Notes under the pieces: generated by a model | What the model saw: only the letters and a program-made list of their open reading frames with translations | Databases searched by the model: none | What the model was told of the DNA's origin: nothing | Made by a program: the position numbers and the translations under genes | Part shown: positions 17,578 through 26,587 of the stretch, piece by piece | How positions within the stretch are numbered: position 1 is the stretch's first letter | Layout: every line of letters starts with the position of its first letter | DNA from: Bacillus sp. FSL H8-0547 | GTDB taxonomy: Bacteria > Bacillota > Bacilli > Bacillales > Bacillaceae | Reading direction: 5' to 3' | Assembly (NCBI GenBank): GCA_038002745.1 | Contig: JBBODD010000001.1 | Coordinates: forward strand, 1,240,001 to 1,304,000 | Length of the DNA: 64,000 nucleotides

Positions 17578-19392
17578 ATGGGAGGAATCTGGTTCACGCT
17601 TTTATCATGCGCCTTTTTTATGGGTCTTGTAGCATGGATTTCCTATCTGAAAACAAAAGGCGGCAATGAGGATTCAAACGGTTATTTCCTTGCGGGCAGA
17701 GGACTTACGGGTGGTTTTATAGCAGGTTCACTGCTTCTTACAAATTTATCGGCTGAGCAGCTCGTGGGACTTAATGGACAGGCTTACCGCACAAACCTGT
17801 CAAATATGGCCTGGGAGGTTACTTCCGCCTTTGCGATTGTTGTGATGGCTTTGTATTTGCTCCCAAAATACCTTGGCGGCAGTTTTACGACTCTCCCCGA
17901 ATTCCTAAGCAAACGGTTTGATGAGGGCGTAAGACGGTATACCGTCATTCTTTTTATGCTCGGGTATATTCTGGTAACGATTCCTTCCATGCTTTATTCC
18001 GGAGCTCTTGCTGTCCTGCAGATGTTTGATGTTCCGGCGCTGTTTGGAATTTCTTATATGCAGTCAATCTGGCTTGTCATTTGGGTGATTGGTATTATCG
18101 GAGCTGTTTATGCCATTTTTGGCGGGCTGAAAGCTGTGGCTGTGTCAGATACACTGAACGGAATCGGACTTTTAATCATTGGAATTCTCGTTCCTGTTTT
18201 AGGTTTTATCGCCCTCGGCAATGGAAGCATGCTTGACGGCATGAAAGAGATTACAACCTCTCATTCCGAAAAATTGAACGCAATTGGATCGAGTGAAGAC
18301 TCTGTTCCGTTCGGCACCATTTTCACAGGAATGATTTTCGCCAATCTGTTCTATTGGGCATCCAACCAGTATGTTATTCAACGGACGCTTGGCGCCAAAA
18401 ACCTTGCTGAAGGTCAAAAAGGGGTCATTATTTCAGGCTTTTATAAGCTGCTTATTCCTCTCTTCATGATGATTCCCGGCATCATTGTTTTCCATCAATA
18501 TGGTGATGGCCTGAAATCAGTTGACCTTGCTTATCCGACTCTGATTGCGGACGTACTGCCGACGTATCTGTCAGGATTTTTCCTTGCAGTCCTGCTTGGT
18601 GCCGTGTTCAGTTCATTCAATTCTCTGCTGAACAGCGCAGCCACGATGTTTGCACTCGATATTTACAAGGTGCAGGTTAATCCGAAGGCTGATGATAAAA
18701 AGCTGATCAGCGTGAGCAAGCTGTTTGGAACATTGCTCGCACTTGTCGCATTATTTGTTTCTCCTTTGCTTATGTATGCGCCGGACGGCTTGTGGGATTT
18801 AATCCGGAAATTTACCGGCTTTTTCAACATCCCGATTATTACCATTGTCCTTGTCGGTCTGCTTTCTAAATTTGTACCGGCCGCTGCTGCAAAAGTGGTG
18901 ATCATTTTTCACGTTATTGCCTACTATATGCTCGTTTGGGGAACGAACCATCTCTTCGGCTTTACCGTCGATATCCACTTCATTCATATTTATGCCATTC
19001 TCTTCTTTATTGAAGTGTTCATGATGCTTGCAATCGGAATGGTTAAACCGAGAGAACAGGCCTACATTTATAAAACTGAAGCATCGGTTGACATGATGCC
19101 GTGGAAGTACACAATTGCTACCTCTATCATTCTGCTTGCGCTCGTCTGCGCAACCTATATCGTTTTCTCTCCAATTGGACTTGCGTATGCGGACGGATAT
19201 GTGTCGGCGGCATTCTGGCCGGCAATCACTGGTCTCATTCTCATAACAGGCGTTCTCGTCTTAGCTTCTGTTAAACACTGGAACCGAAAGTATGAAGAAT
19301 ACCTGCTGAAGCAGCATACGAGAAAGAATTACAGGCTTCGCCGTCCATCTGGAAAATTGAATCCTGTATATGTTAGATATTTGACTGACTAA
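17578..19392 (+). CDS. Sodium:solute symporter, SLC5/SGLT-like (sugar-type)
   Basis: A 604-residue membrane protein with about 14 hydrophobic segments, of the sodium:solute symporter family. Signature features are GYFLAGRGLTGGFIAGSLLLTNLSAEQLVGLNGQ near the N-terminus (the family's first unwound helix) and AVFSSFNSLLNSAATMFALDIY in the middle. The long C-terminus with an extra helix pair resembles the SGLT/YidK branch that carries sugars or inositol rather than proline or carboxylates. No catabolic genes flank it, so the substrate is open. An AAGGAGG site lies 7 bases before the ATG, and a strong terminator follows. Confidence 0.88.
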   Translation: MGGIWFTLLSCAFFMGLVAWISYLKTKGGNEDSNGYFLAGRGLTGGFIAGSLLLTNLSAEQLVGLNGQAYRTNLSNMAWEVTSAFAIVVMALYLLPKYLGGSFTTLPEFLSKRFDEGVRRYTVILFMLGYILVTIPSMLYSGALAVLQMFDVPALFGISYMQSIWLVIWVIGIIGAVYAIFGGLKAVAVSDTLNGIGLLIIGILVPVLGFIALGNGSMLDGMKEITTSHSEKLNAIGSSEDSVPFGTIFTGMIFANLFYWASNQYVIQRTLGAKNLAEGQKGVIISGFYKLLIPLFMMIPGIIVFHQYGDGLKSVDLAYPTLIADVLPTYLSGFFLAVLLGAVFSSFNSLLNSAATMFALDIYKVQVNPKADDKKLISVSKLFGTLLALVALFVSPLLMYAPDGLWDLIRKFTGFFNIPIITIVLVGLLSKFVPAAAAKVVIIFHVIAYYMLVWGTNHLFGFTVDIHFIHIYAILFFIEVFMMLAIGMVKPREQAYIYKTEASVDMMPWKYTIATSIILLALVCATYIVFSPIGLAYADGYVSAAFWPAITGLILITGVLVLASVKHWNRKYEEYLLKQHTRKNYRLRRPSGKLNPVYVRYLTD

Positions 19393-19429
19393 AAAAATCA
19401 GCCTCCAGGATAAGGAGGCTGATTTTTTA
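19392..19429. terminator. Bidirectional terminator between symporter and VOC gene
   Basis: AAAAATCAGCCTCC pairs with GGAGGCTGATTTTTT around a 7-base loop between convergent genes. Confidence 0.9.
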
Positions 19430-20221
19430 TTTGTACATGCTGCCGTGCACCTGATAATAAGATTTGAAAACAGGCGGATCGAACTCTGCGAGGTAAGGTC
19501 CTTCCCCTTTTCGTTCAAGCATCTGCTGAACAAGGCCGTCCCCTGAAGGCTCGGCAAAAATCAGCTGAAAAGACGGAAGAGAGAATGTATAAATCCTTGC
19601 CCGCCACTCATCATAAACAGCCTCTTCGCCTCTTGGAAGGTCAAAATATTTTCTCCATTTAAGAACAGCTGCATTTAAATCCCTTACGATATAGTGGACT
19701 TTCGAAACCGACACTTCGGTATTTTCAGACGGAAGTGCGCCAGACCTGAACAAGTCATGCTTTCGTTCATCCTCAGACTGCTTCCATTCAATAAAGAAAG
19801 GCAGAGGCGCTTCGTCGTCGCTTTGCTCGATAAAAAGCATTTTCCACTCAAGCAGTGAGCCATCCTCGCGTTTTCTGCCCGCTTCAAGAATGTCTCCTGT
19901 TTCAAGCCCCTTCTCTTCAAGCTCTGCTTTCACATTTTCGAGGTTGTTTGACCTCAGGGCAATCTGGCCAAGACCCTCTGCGCGCTGCTTCAGCAGGCGG
20001 TGGATGAGAGGATTTTCCGAACTATTTGCTTTTTTCCTGTCTTCAATCGATAGGAACTCCAAATAGGCGAGGTCGCTGAAATAACAAAGGCTGTTATACG
20101 AGCCCCATTTCTCATGCCTGCCCCCCATTACAGCAGTCAGTCCCTGTTTTTTAAAAAACTCTGCCGCTTCAAGCGGATGGCGATCTGTAAAATGTACGAG
20201 ATGATCTAAAATAATTTCCAT
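19427..20221 (-). CDS. VOC superfamily protein (glyoxalase-like domain)
   Basis: A 264-residue protein of the vicinal-oxygen-chelate fold. It begins LDHLVHFTDRHPLEAAEFFKKQGL, the opening of the glyoxalase-like (Glyoxalase_3) domain, with GRHEKWGSYNSLCYF and YLEFLSI following. A second, weaker VOC half starts around VHYIVRDLNAAVLKWRKYF. This family is usually of unknown substrate. It diverges from an MFS gene whose start is 143 bases away. No membrane segment or signal peptide. Confidence 0.82.
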   Translation of the reverse strand: MEIILDHLVHFTDRHPLEAAEFFKKQGLTAVMGGRHEKWGSYNSLCYFSDLAYLEFLSIEDRKKANSSENPLIHRLLKQRAEGLGQIALRSNNLENVKAELEEKGLETGDILEAGRKREDGSLLEWKMLFIEQSDDEAPLPFFIEWKQSEDERKHDLFRSGALPSENTEVSVSKVHYIVRDLNAAVLKWRKYFDLPRGEEAVYDEWRARIYTFSLPSFQLIFAEPSGDGLVQQMLERKGEGPYLAEFDPPVFKSYYQVHGSMYK

Positions 20222-20364
20222 TGGACAGCTCCTTTGGCTTTATTTTCGGCCTGATTAAAACCTATCACCTTAAGTGCCCCTGCACAAGCTTGAACCTGTT
20301 TGCCCCTTTTTGCGCAGAAAGGTATGATGATAGAGGTTTATTCATAAAAAGTGAGGTCAGCAGC

Positions 20365-21642
20365 ATGAGACTTAGAGATTGGGACCGGAATTTAAAGATA
20401 CGCTTATTCGGGGAAGCGTTGATGAATATTACATACTGGATGTTTTTCCCGTTTTTGACGATTTATTTTGCGGATGAATTCGGCAAGGAACAAGCCGGAT
20501 TCCTTTTAGTGTTTTCACAGGTTTTCTCCGTGATGGCGAATTTAATGGGAGGCTACTGCGCGGACCGGTTCGGGAGAAAAAAGATGCTCGTTCTCTCTTC
20601 AGCAGGACAGGGAATATCCTTTCTCATATTTGCCCTGTCTGTTTCACCATGGCTTGACGCCCCTCTGATCGGATTTGCATGCTTCGCTCTTGCAGGGGTT
20701 TTCGGTTCGTTCTACTGGCCTGCGAGCCAGGCTATGATTGCGGATGTTGTGCAGGAAAAAGACCGGAGCAATGTGTTTGCGGTATTTTATACGTCTATCA
20801 ATCTGGCTGTAGTCATCGGCCCTATCTTAGGAGCCATCTTCTATGTAGACTATTTCTTTGAACTCCTTGTCTTTGCAGGGTTCATCTGTTTTCTGCTTTC
20901 AGGCATGCTGTTCCTCTGGACAAGGGAAACAGCACCGGAATCCGTACTGAACAAGAAGGGCAACACAAAGTGGCATCACTTTCTCCTTCAGCAGCTGGGA
21001 GAATACAAAATCATCTTCAAAGACCGGGCCTTCCTCCTGTATATCGGTGCCGGTGTTCTTGCGGCACAGACCTTTATGCAGCTTGACATGCTGATTCCCG
21101 TCTATACGAAGGAAACGGTTCAAAGTGAAGAACTTCTCTCATTCGGCAGCTGGTCGCTCACACTTGGCGGCGAGCAGGCCTTCGGCTTTCTTCTTTCTGA
21201 AAATGGACTGCTGGTCGCCCTGTTGACGATTTCTGTAACGAGATGGATGACAATGTACAAAGAACGGAATGTTTTTATTCTTTCTTCCGTCCTATACGCA
21301 GTCTCGATCTTCCTTTTTGGCCAGTTCAGCTTCTTGTGGGGACTGATTTTTGCCATGGCACTGTTCACACTCGCTGAATTGATGACAGCCGGCCTGCAGC
21401 AGAGCTTTGTTTCAAAGCTTGCCCCCGAGCATATGCGAGGACAGTATTTTGCCGCAGCGAGTCTCCGCTACACGGTCGGCCGGACCATTGCCCCGCTCTC
21501 CATTCCGATGACGGTCTGGTTTGGCTTTCAATGGACATTTGCCATCCTCGGAATGCTCGCCCTTGCAAGTGCAGCCCTTTACTGGGTGACGTTTGCGGTT
21601 TATGAAAAGCGCAGTGAAAAAAGCAACTTGGACAAAACATAA
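20365..21642 (+). CDS. Major facilitator superfamily transporter
   Basis: A 425-residue protein with 12 predicted membrane segments. GGYCADRFGRKKMLVLS between helices 2 and 3 is the classic MFS motif A, and GSFYWPASQAMIADVV a motif near helix 4-5 found in drug-efflux-type members. The charged central loop (KKGNTKWHHFLLQQLGEY) divides two halves. It probably exports small molecules by proton antiport, but the substrate is unknown. The ATG at 20365 has GAGGT 9 bases upstream and begins the conserved region; an open frame extends back to 20221 without a site. Confidence 0.87.
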   Translation: MRLRDWDRNLKIRLFGEALMNITYWMFFPFLTIYFADEFGKEQAGFLLVFSQVFSVMANLMGGYCADRFGRKKMLVLSSAGQGISFLIFALSVSPWLDAPLIGFACFALAGVFGSFYWPASQAMIADVVQEKDRSNVFAVFYTSINLAVVIGPILGAIFYVDYFFELLVFAGFICFLLSGMLFLWTRETAPESVLNKKGNTKWHHFLLQQLGEYKIIFKDRAFLLYIGAGVLAAQTFMQLDMLIPVYTKETVQSEELLSFGSWSLTLGGEQAFGFLLSENGLLVALLTISVTRWMTMYKERNVFILSSVLYAVSIFLFGQFSFLWGLIFAMALFTLAELMTAGLQQSFVSKLAPEHMRGQYFAAASLRYTVGRTIAPLSIPMTVWFGFQWTFAILGMLALASAALYWVTFAVYEKRSEKSNLDKT

Positions 21643-21749
21643 GAGCGTTGAATCGCATGAATAAACCCTAGAGGCTTCATACTTTTTTGTTTATATATAA
21701 GGGTTTACTTGTAAATCCTGTTCATTTTTAACCTATCAAATCTCATAGC

Positions 21750-21789
21750 AATCAGCAGGACTTTGTTGAGCAGCAAAGTCCTGCTGATT
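21750..21789. repeat. Perfect 16-bp inverted repeat, loop of 8
   Basis: AATCAGCAGGACTTTG (21750-21765) and its exact complement (21774-21789) enclose TTGAGCAG. No T-run follows on either strand, so it is not a standard terminator. Confidence 0.85.
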
Positions 21790-21905
21790 AAGGTGCTATT
21801 TATACTGCCATTTATTAACCGGTATTGCAGCACAGCAAAAAAAGGCACTCCAGCATTAAATTGGAGTTCTCTTTCTTATTCTATTAAAGCTCCCGATCGT
21901 ATTTT

Positions 21906-21940
21906 AAGGTTGACCAAGTTATTGGTCGACCTTTTTATTT
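21906..21940 (+). terminator. Terminator-like hairpin
   Basis: AAGGTTGACCAA and TTGGTCGACCTT pair with one G-T and are followed by TTTTTATTT on the + strand. It is 264 bases beyond the MFS stop, so its gene may have been lost. Confidence 0.6.
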
Positions 21941-22054
21941 GAGGTCTAGACTACTAGAGGTAGCTGGGGAGTATAGCAAGCTAATCCAGCGAATGTTTGA
22001 CAAACCATTAGCTGATTTTGATTAATAAGAATCTGTTTCGCAACTAAACATTTA

Positions 22055-22960
22055 TTACTTTTCAGGTTTAATGTAAGGAACAATTTGTGCTGTGGCACCG
22101 ATGGAAGCACCACGAATAAAAGTTTGATTTTCTAAAGCTTTGAAATTTTCCGCTTGCCCAGTGAGCATTACTCCTAGAATTTCCACATTATCAAATGATT
22201 TATTTTTATTTTTATTTAAAAAGTCCTGAATCATATCATCGTCAGCACCATATTGCTCTAGGTCATTAATAAATGCGTTATACGCTGTCCTCGGTGAAGC
22301 AGACGGAACATATCCATAAACGGGCATTCCAGCTGGTCCTTTACTCTCATCCACAATTTCTGAGGTCATGTATAACCATACAATGTTTAAATTATCAGGT
22401 ATTTTTTCTTCTATTTCTTGAAAGGTATACGGTTGATTGAAAGAAATGGCAACCTCTGCAACGTGATTATCCATTTGCAAAAGTTCCTCTAATTCATTTG
22501 GAACACCCCTAAAGTATTTTTTAATGGACGGATGATAAAATGTTGCAACTTTGTTTTTTGTTTGTTTGTCATACTCATAAAAGTTTGCATCAGACCAATA
22601 AAAGCCTGGTTTTAATTCGTTATCATCTATTTGTCCTCCAATCCAATCATACGAACTTGTTAGTGTACTCCATTGAACTACATATCCATTAATGTTTTTA
22701 GAACGGTTTGTTATTATGTTTCCGCCAAACATTGATGAATGACTGATCATTTGAGAATCGATTTGGATATTAGGTTCGGCAATGGCATTATGTAAAGACA
22801 GTGCTTCGTGCAGACTTGCCGAACTTTTCGCTGCAAAGTAATTACCTGTTTTATCGAGTATAGGTAATAGAATTAATATGACGATGATTGTCGTCATAAT
22901 GATTTTTAAAAGTTGTTTTCGTTTAGCCTTTTTCAATGCTTCATTTAATGAATTGTCCAT
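22055..22960 (-). CDS. Anti-sigma factor (Sigma_reg_N / Sigma_reg_C type)
   Basis: A 301-residue membrane protein with a short basic cytoplasmic N-terminus (LKKAKRKQLLK), one transmembrane helix (about residues 18-36) and a large extracytoplasmic domain. The arrangement and the ending domain (GVMLTGQAENFKAL...GATAQIVPYI) match Firmicute sigma-factor regulators with N- and C-terminal domains. Its ATG overlaps the stop of the ECF sigma gene (TAATG), the usual coupling of sigma and anti-sigma. Sequence here is clearly more AT-rich than the neighbourhood. The signal sensed is unknown. Confidence 0.82.
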   Translation of the reverse strand: MDNSLNEALKKAKRKQLLKIIMTTIIVILILLPILDKTGNYFAAKSSASLHEALSLHNAIAEPNIQIDSQMISHSSMFGGNIITNRSKNINGYVVQWSTLTSSYDWIGGQIDDNELKPGFYWSDANFYEYDKQTKNKVATFYHPSIKKYFRGVPNELEELLQMDNHVAEVAISFNQPYTFQEIEEKIPDNLNIVWLYMTSEIVDESKGPAGMPVYGYVPSASPRTAYNAFINDLEQYGADDDMIQDFLNKNKNKSFDNVEILGVMLTGQAENFKALENQTFIRGASIGATAQIVPYIKPEK

Positions 22961-23454
22961 TATCGTCTTCCTCCTACTTTTGAGTAGATAAACTTGCGTG
23001 CACGATATAGTTTTTGCTTAACGCTGTCTACTCGAATATCCAACATATGAGCAATTTCCTCATAAGATAAATCATAGTAATACTTTAAAAAGAAAATTTC
23101 CTTGTATTCTTTTTTTATGTCCTTTAATAAATAAATAATCTCATCCTTGTTTAAAATCGTGTCAATTTCGCAATCTACGTGTTGGAGCTTTGAATAGATT
23201 TCCTCGGTTAAGTAAATGTTCTGCTGTTCTTTTTTTCTTTTCAAGTCAATATATTCGTTAAGTGATACTCTAAAAAACCAAGGACGTAAATTACTTTCTG
23301 TTAGGCCATCCAATATGGTGTAAACTTTGTAAAAGGTATTTTGAATGATATCTTCTGCATCTTCTTTCTTGGCCCCTTTCATCAGTAATAATCCGAACAC
23401 TTCCTCTCCCAAATGGATAAGATAGGAGGCTAATACATCTTCCCTTTTCATCAT
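22960..23454 (-). CDS. ECF-type RNA polymerase sigma factor
   Basis: A 164-residue sigma-70 family protein with region 2 (KKEDAEDIIQNTFYKVYTIL, residues about 29-48, then LRPWFFRVSLNEYID) and region 4 (DLSYEEIAHMLDIRVDSVKQKLYRAR, residues about 127-152). It lacks regions 1 and 3, as ECF factors do. GGGAGG precedes the double ATG; either methionine could start. It is transcribed with the overlapping anti-sigma gene. No clear ECF-type promoter was found upstream, so autoregulation is not shown. Confidence 0.87.
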   Translation of the reverse strand: MMKREDVLASYLIHLGEEVFGLLLMKGAKKEDAEDIIQNTFYKVYTILDGLTESNLRPWFFRVSLNEYIDLKRKKEQQNIYLTEEIYSKLQHVDCEIDTILNKDEIIYLLKDIKKEYKEIFFLKYYYDLSYEEIAHMLDIRVDSVKQKLYRARKFIYSKVGGRR

Positions 23455-23782
23455 TTTTCCTCCCTATACTTATACAACGAATGAAGGATTATAAATGTAT
23501 ACACTTATAAGGATTAATATTTTCTTTACTTCATCACCAACGTTAATAACCTCCTACCAAACTAACTAGCAGGAGGTTACTGCATCCTCATAAAAAGGGG
23601 TCATAACTTGGATACTTCTACATATAGACCGTATAAGAGACATACAGGTAAAAGCACACCATTTCAGTTGTTAAATGGTGTGCGAATCACTTTGCGATTT
23701 ACTGTTTTTCACCTCTGAACCGAACCCTTAAATTTGATTCGTGCATGCTCAAATTCACCCTATATCTCTGTCCCATCCTTTT
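23455..23782. other. Gene-free interval upstream of the sigma factor
   Basis: No gene was recognised. Two inverted repeats stand out: TAACCTCCT / AGGAGGTTA (about 23551-23578) and a perfect 11-bp pair GCACACCATTT / AAATGGTGTGC (about 23654-23683). Neither is followed by a T-run. The sigma gene promoter must lie in the part nearest 23454. Confidence 0.5.
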
Positions 23783-24412
23783 TTACAGCCGTTTTTCAAA
23801 CGAACTTCTAAAGCTCTCCGACAATTCCTTCACTTCCAGAATCTCTTTTATCGCTTCAGCGTTTAATTTATCCTCGTATTTGATCTTGTTGACAAATTCT
23901 ATGGTCACCTTCTTCGGATGGCTTGAAATCCGTTCAAGTACATCTCCGCTTCTGATCATGCCCTCTTTTTTCACCCGAAAATAAAACCCGGTATAACGGG
24001 TGTTCTGCACCTGAACAGGAAGGTCCTTGACTTCATGTTTCAAAGCAAGCTTGAAGCACGGCTGGCGCGGCTGGCTCACTTCGAGTTCGGCTTCTCCGAG
24101 TCTGAATATGTCCCCGATGCAGACTTCTTTTTCGGTCATGCCGCTTATTGTCAGATTTTCACCGAAAGCACCGGGCGAGAGCTTAAAACCAAGAGTGTTT
24201 TCCCAATATGGGTAGTGATCGTAAAAGTAGGCGCAGACTGCCTTGTCCTCGCCGCCGTGATTTTTCAGGTCAGCCTGTCCGTCCCCTTCAAAATTTGTTT
24301 TTTTCAGCATGATCGGCAAATCTGCCGGTTCTTTATAAATGCCGGTTTCAATTTCACGGCCGTTGTGCAGGACTTTTTTCGGCAGTCCTGTATTGATGGA
24401 AACTAGTTTCAA
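23783..24412 (-). CDS. MOSC domain protein (YiiM-like)
   Basis: A protein of about 209 residues with the MOSC fold found in sulfur-carrier and molybdenum-cofactor-dependent enzymes. Motifs GDGQADLKNHGGEDKAVCAY, PGAFGENL, CIGDIFRLGEAELEVSQPRQPC match E. coli YiiM closely; the cysteine in QPRQPC is the conserved one. YiiM-type proteins handle N-hydroxylated compounds. The TTG at 24412 is preferred because GAAGGAG lies 9 bases upstream and homologues begin M-[KR]-L-V-S; an ATG at 24439 has only a weak site. It diverges from the yfmT-like gene. Confidence 0.83.
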   Translation of the reverse strand: MKLVSINTGLPKKVLHNGREIETGIYKEPADLPIMLKKTNFEGDGQADLKNHGGEDKAVCAYFYDHYPYWENTLGFKLSPGAFGENLTISGMTEKEVCIGDIFRLGEAELEVSQPRQPCFKLALKHEVKDLPVQVQNTRYTGFYFRVKKEGMIRSGDVLERISSHPKKVTIEFVNKIKYEDKLNAEAIKEILEVKELSESFRSSFEKRL

Positions 24413-24479
24413 TTGATTCCGCTCCTTCACCTTGGTCATACCCTTATTTTGCCACAAAATAGACTTGTGCACATCGGAC

Positions 24480-24506
24480 GTTTTAAAGAAATTCCTAAAC
24501 GGGAAT
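24480..24506 (+). promoter_or_regulatory. Sigma-B-like promoter of the aldehyde dehydrogenase gene
   Basis: GTTTTA (24480-24485), 15-base spacer, GGGAAT (24501-24506) resemble sigma-B boxes. The start codon follows 27 bases downstream. Confidence 0.5.
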
Positions 24507-24533
24507 AGTACCGGATGACAGGAGGAATGAAAA

Positions 24534-25988
24534 ATGAACAACTATACAAACCAATTTATCAATGGTGAATGGACAGAAGGATCAAGCGAAAAGACCATTA
24601 AAAACATCAATCCGTTCAGCGGTGAAACGATAAACGAATTCCGCTCCGCAGATGATGCCGATTTGGACAGAGCCTATCTGGCTGCCGAAAAAGCACAGAA
24701 AGAATGGGCAGATACTCTTCCTCAAAAGAAACAAGAAGTCATGGACAATGTAGCAAAGGCGCTTCTGGAACGAAAAGACGAGATTATCAATCTTCTCGTA
24801 AATGAATCAGGAAGCACAAAAATAAAAGCAGAAGTGGAATGGGCGGCAACACTTCGGATCGTTAAAGAAGCAAGTACATTCCCGTACCGGGTGGAAGGAA
24901 AAATCCTCCCTTCCAATATTCCTGGAAAAGAAAACAGGGTGTACCGGACAGCAAAAGGAGTCATCGGCGTCATCGGCCCGTGGAATTTCCCGCTGCACCT
25001 TGCTATGCGTTCAGTAGCACCGGCGCTTGCCACAGGTAATACGGTTGTCATTAAGCCTGCATCAGAAGCGCCAATTACTTCGGGCTTTTTAATCGGAGAG
25101 CTTTTTGAAAACGCAGGAGCTCCAAAGGGCACAGTGAATGTAGTTGCAGGAAGAGGATCCGAAATTGGAGATGCCTTTATTGAACACCGCGTACCCAAAC
25201 TCATTTCTTTTACAGGTTCAACGGAAGTCGGCCGCCACATCGGGGAGCTTGCAGGCAAGCACCTGAAGGATACGGCACTTGAACTCGGCGGCAACAATGT
25301 CATGCTCGTGCTGGCAGACGCAGATCTTGAAAAAGCTGCTGAATCCGCGGCCTTCGGGAAATTCCTGCACCAGGGGCAGATCTGCATGGCGCTTAACCGC
25401 ATCATTGTAGAAGAACGCGTACACGATGACTTCGTCGAGCTTTTCAAACAAAAAGTCGGACAGCTTCAGGCAGGTGATCCATCTGACCCTAAAACAGCTG
25501 TCGGCCCGCTGATCAACAGCGATCAGATTGAACGGATTCAGGATGATCTGGAAGAAAGTCTGAAAGCAGGTGCCGAAAAAATTGCAGGCGGTGCTGTGAA
25601 CGGAAACGTCATGGAGCCGGTCATTCTTACGCACGTAACCAATGACATGCCGATTGCCAAAAATGAAATTTTCGGCCCTGTTGCCCCAATCCTGAAAGCA
25701 AAGGACGAGGCGCACGCCATTGAACTTGCCAACGGATCCCCGTACGGCTTGAGTGGATCCGTCTTTACAAAAGACCTTCACAGAGGCGTCACGGTTGCAA
25801 AACAAATCGAAACCGGCATGATTCACGTCAACGACCAGTCCGTTAACGATGAAGCACATGTAGCCTTTGGAGGCGAGAAAGATTCAGGGCTTGGCCGCTT
25901 CGGCGGCGAGTGGGCGCTCGATAAATTCACGACCGTCAAATGGATCGGCGTACAGGAAAAAGACCGGAGCTATCCGTTTTTCAGCTGA
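24534..25988 (+). CDS. yfmT: Aldehyde dehydrogenase, YfmT-like (aromatic aldehydes)
   Basis: A 484-residue NAD(P)-dependent aldehyde dehydrogenase. IGPWNFPLHLAMRSVAPALATGNTVVIKPA, the FTGSTEVGR nucleotide-binding loop, the general base in LELGGNN and the catalytic cysteine in HQGQICM are all present. Length and overall sequence resemble B. subtilis YfmT, a vanillin/benzaldehyde dehydrogenase, and the yfm-type neighbourhood supports this. AGGAGG lies 7 bases before the ATG. A possible sigma-B promoter suggests stress induction. A strong terminator follows, then repeat array B. Confidence 0.82.
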   Translation: MNNYTNQFINGEWTEGSSEKTIKNINPFSGETINEFRSADDADLDRAYLAAEKAQKEWADTLPQKKQEVMDNVAKALLERKDEIINLLVNESGSTKIKAEVEWAATLRIVKEASTFPYRVEGKILPSNIPGKENRVYRTAKGVIGVIGPWNFPLHLAMRSVAPALATGNTVVIKPASEAPITSGFLIGELFENAGAPKGTVNVVAGRGSEIGDAFIEHRVPKLISFTGSTEVGRHIGELAGKHLKDTALELGGNNVMLVLADADLEKAAESAAFGKFLHQGQICMALNRIIVEERVHDDFVELFKQKVGQLQAGDPSDPKTAVGPLINSDQIERIQDDLEESLKAGAEKIAGGAVNGNVMEPVILTHVTNDMPIAKNEIFGPVAPILKAKDEAHAIELANGSPYGLSGSVFTKDLHRGVTVAKQIETGMIHVNDQSVNDEAHVAFGGEKDSGLGRFGGEWALDKFTTVKWIGVQEKDRSYPFFS

Positions 25989-26005
25989 TTGCGAATAGAT
26001 GATAT

Positions 26006-26041
26006 AAAAACGAGGCGCTGGAGTAGGCGCCTCGTTTTTTT
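26006..26041 (+). terminator. Terminator after the yfmT-like gene
   Basis: ACGAGGCGC and GGCGCCTCGT form a GC-rich stem followed by TTTTTTT. Confidence 0.88.
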
Positions 26042-26043
26042 GT

Positions 26044-26550
26044 GTGCTATCAAGCTTTTCTTTTCAGAGGTTGATGGTTCTTATAACCGTTTTTGTGCCA
26101 GCAAGCTTCTCTTCTCAGTACTTGATGGTTCCTATAACACCGTTCAGTGCCACCACTCTCCATTCCCAAGCGCTTGATGGTTCCTATAACAGCGTTCAGT
26201 ACCACCAAGCTTCATCCCCAAGCGCTTGATGGTTCCTATAACAGCGTTCAGTACCACCAAGCTTCATCCCCAAGCGCTTGATGGTTCCTATAACAGCGTT
26301 CAGTACCACCAAGCTTCATTCCCAAGTGCTTGATGGTTCTTATAACACCGTTCAGTGCCATCAAGCTTCATCCCCATGCGCTTGATGGTTCCTATAACAC
26401 CGTTCAGTGCCATCAAGCTTCATTCTCACGCGCTTGATGGTTCCTATAACAGCATTCAGTACCACCAAGCTTCATCCCCAAGCGCTTGATGGTTCCTATA
26501 ACAACCTTCAGTACCACCAAACTTCATCCCCACGCGCTTGATGGCATCAA
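26044..26550. repeat. Tandem array B: about nine and a half units of the 52-bp element
   Basis: Units read, in pieces, GCGCTTGATGGTTCCTATAAC, then CGTTCAGTGCCATCAAGCTT, then CATCCCCAA, with period 52 bp. CTTGATGG and CCATCAAG are the arms; in several units the right arm has changed to CCACCAAG. The last unit is collapsed: CTTGATGG is joined directly to CATCAA, removing the loop. The array lies between the terminator of the yfmT-like gene and the 3' end of the alcohol dehydrogenase, with no gene. Confidence 0.94.
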
Positions 26551-26587
26551 ACTCTATCAGATGTCCGCCATCCCGCTGCCCATTCCA

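Larger units (their letters stand above)
21643..22054. other. Gene-free, AT-rich interval with several inverted repeats
   Basis: No protein or RNA gene was recognised in these 412 bases. They hold a perfect 16-bp inverted repeat (21750-21789), a small one (ACTCCA/TGGAGT, 21847-21867), a TAAACCCT/AGGGTTTA pair (about 21663-21708) and a terminator-like hairpin (21906-21937). The interval borders the low-GC sigma/anti-sigma island and may be the remnant of its insertion. Confidence 0.6.
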
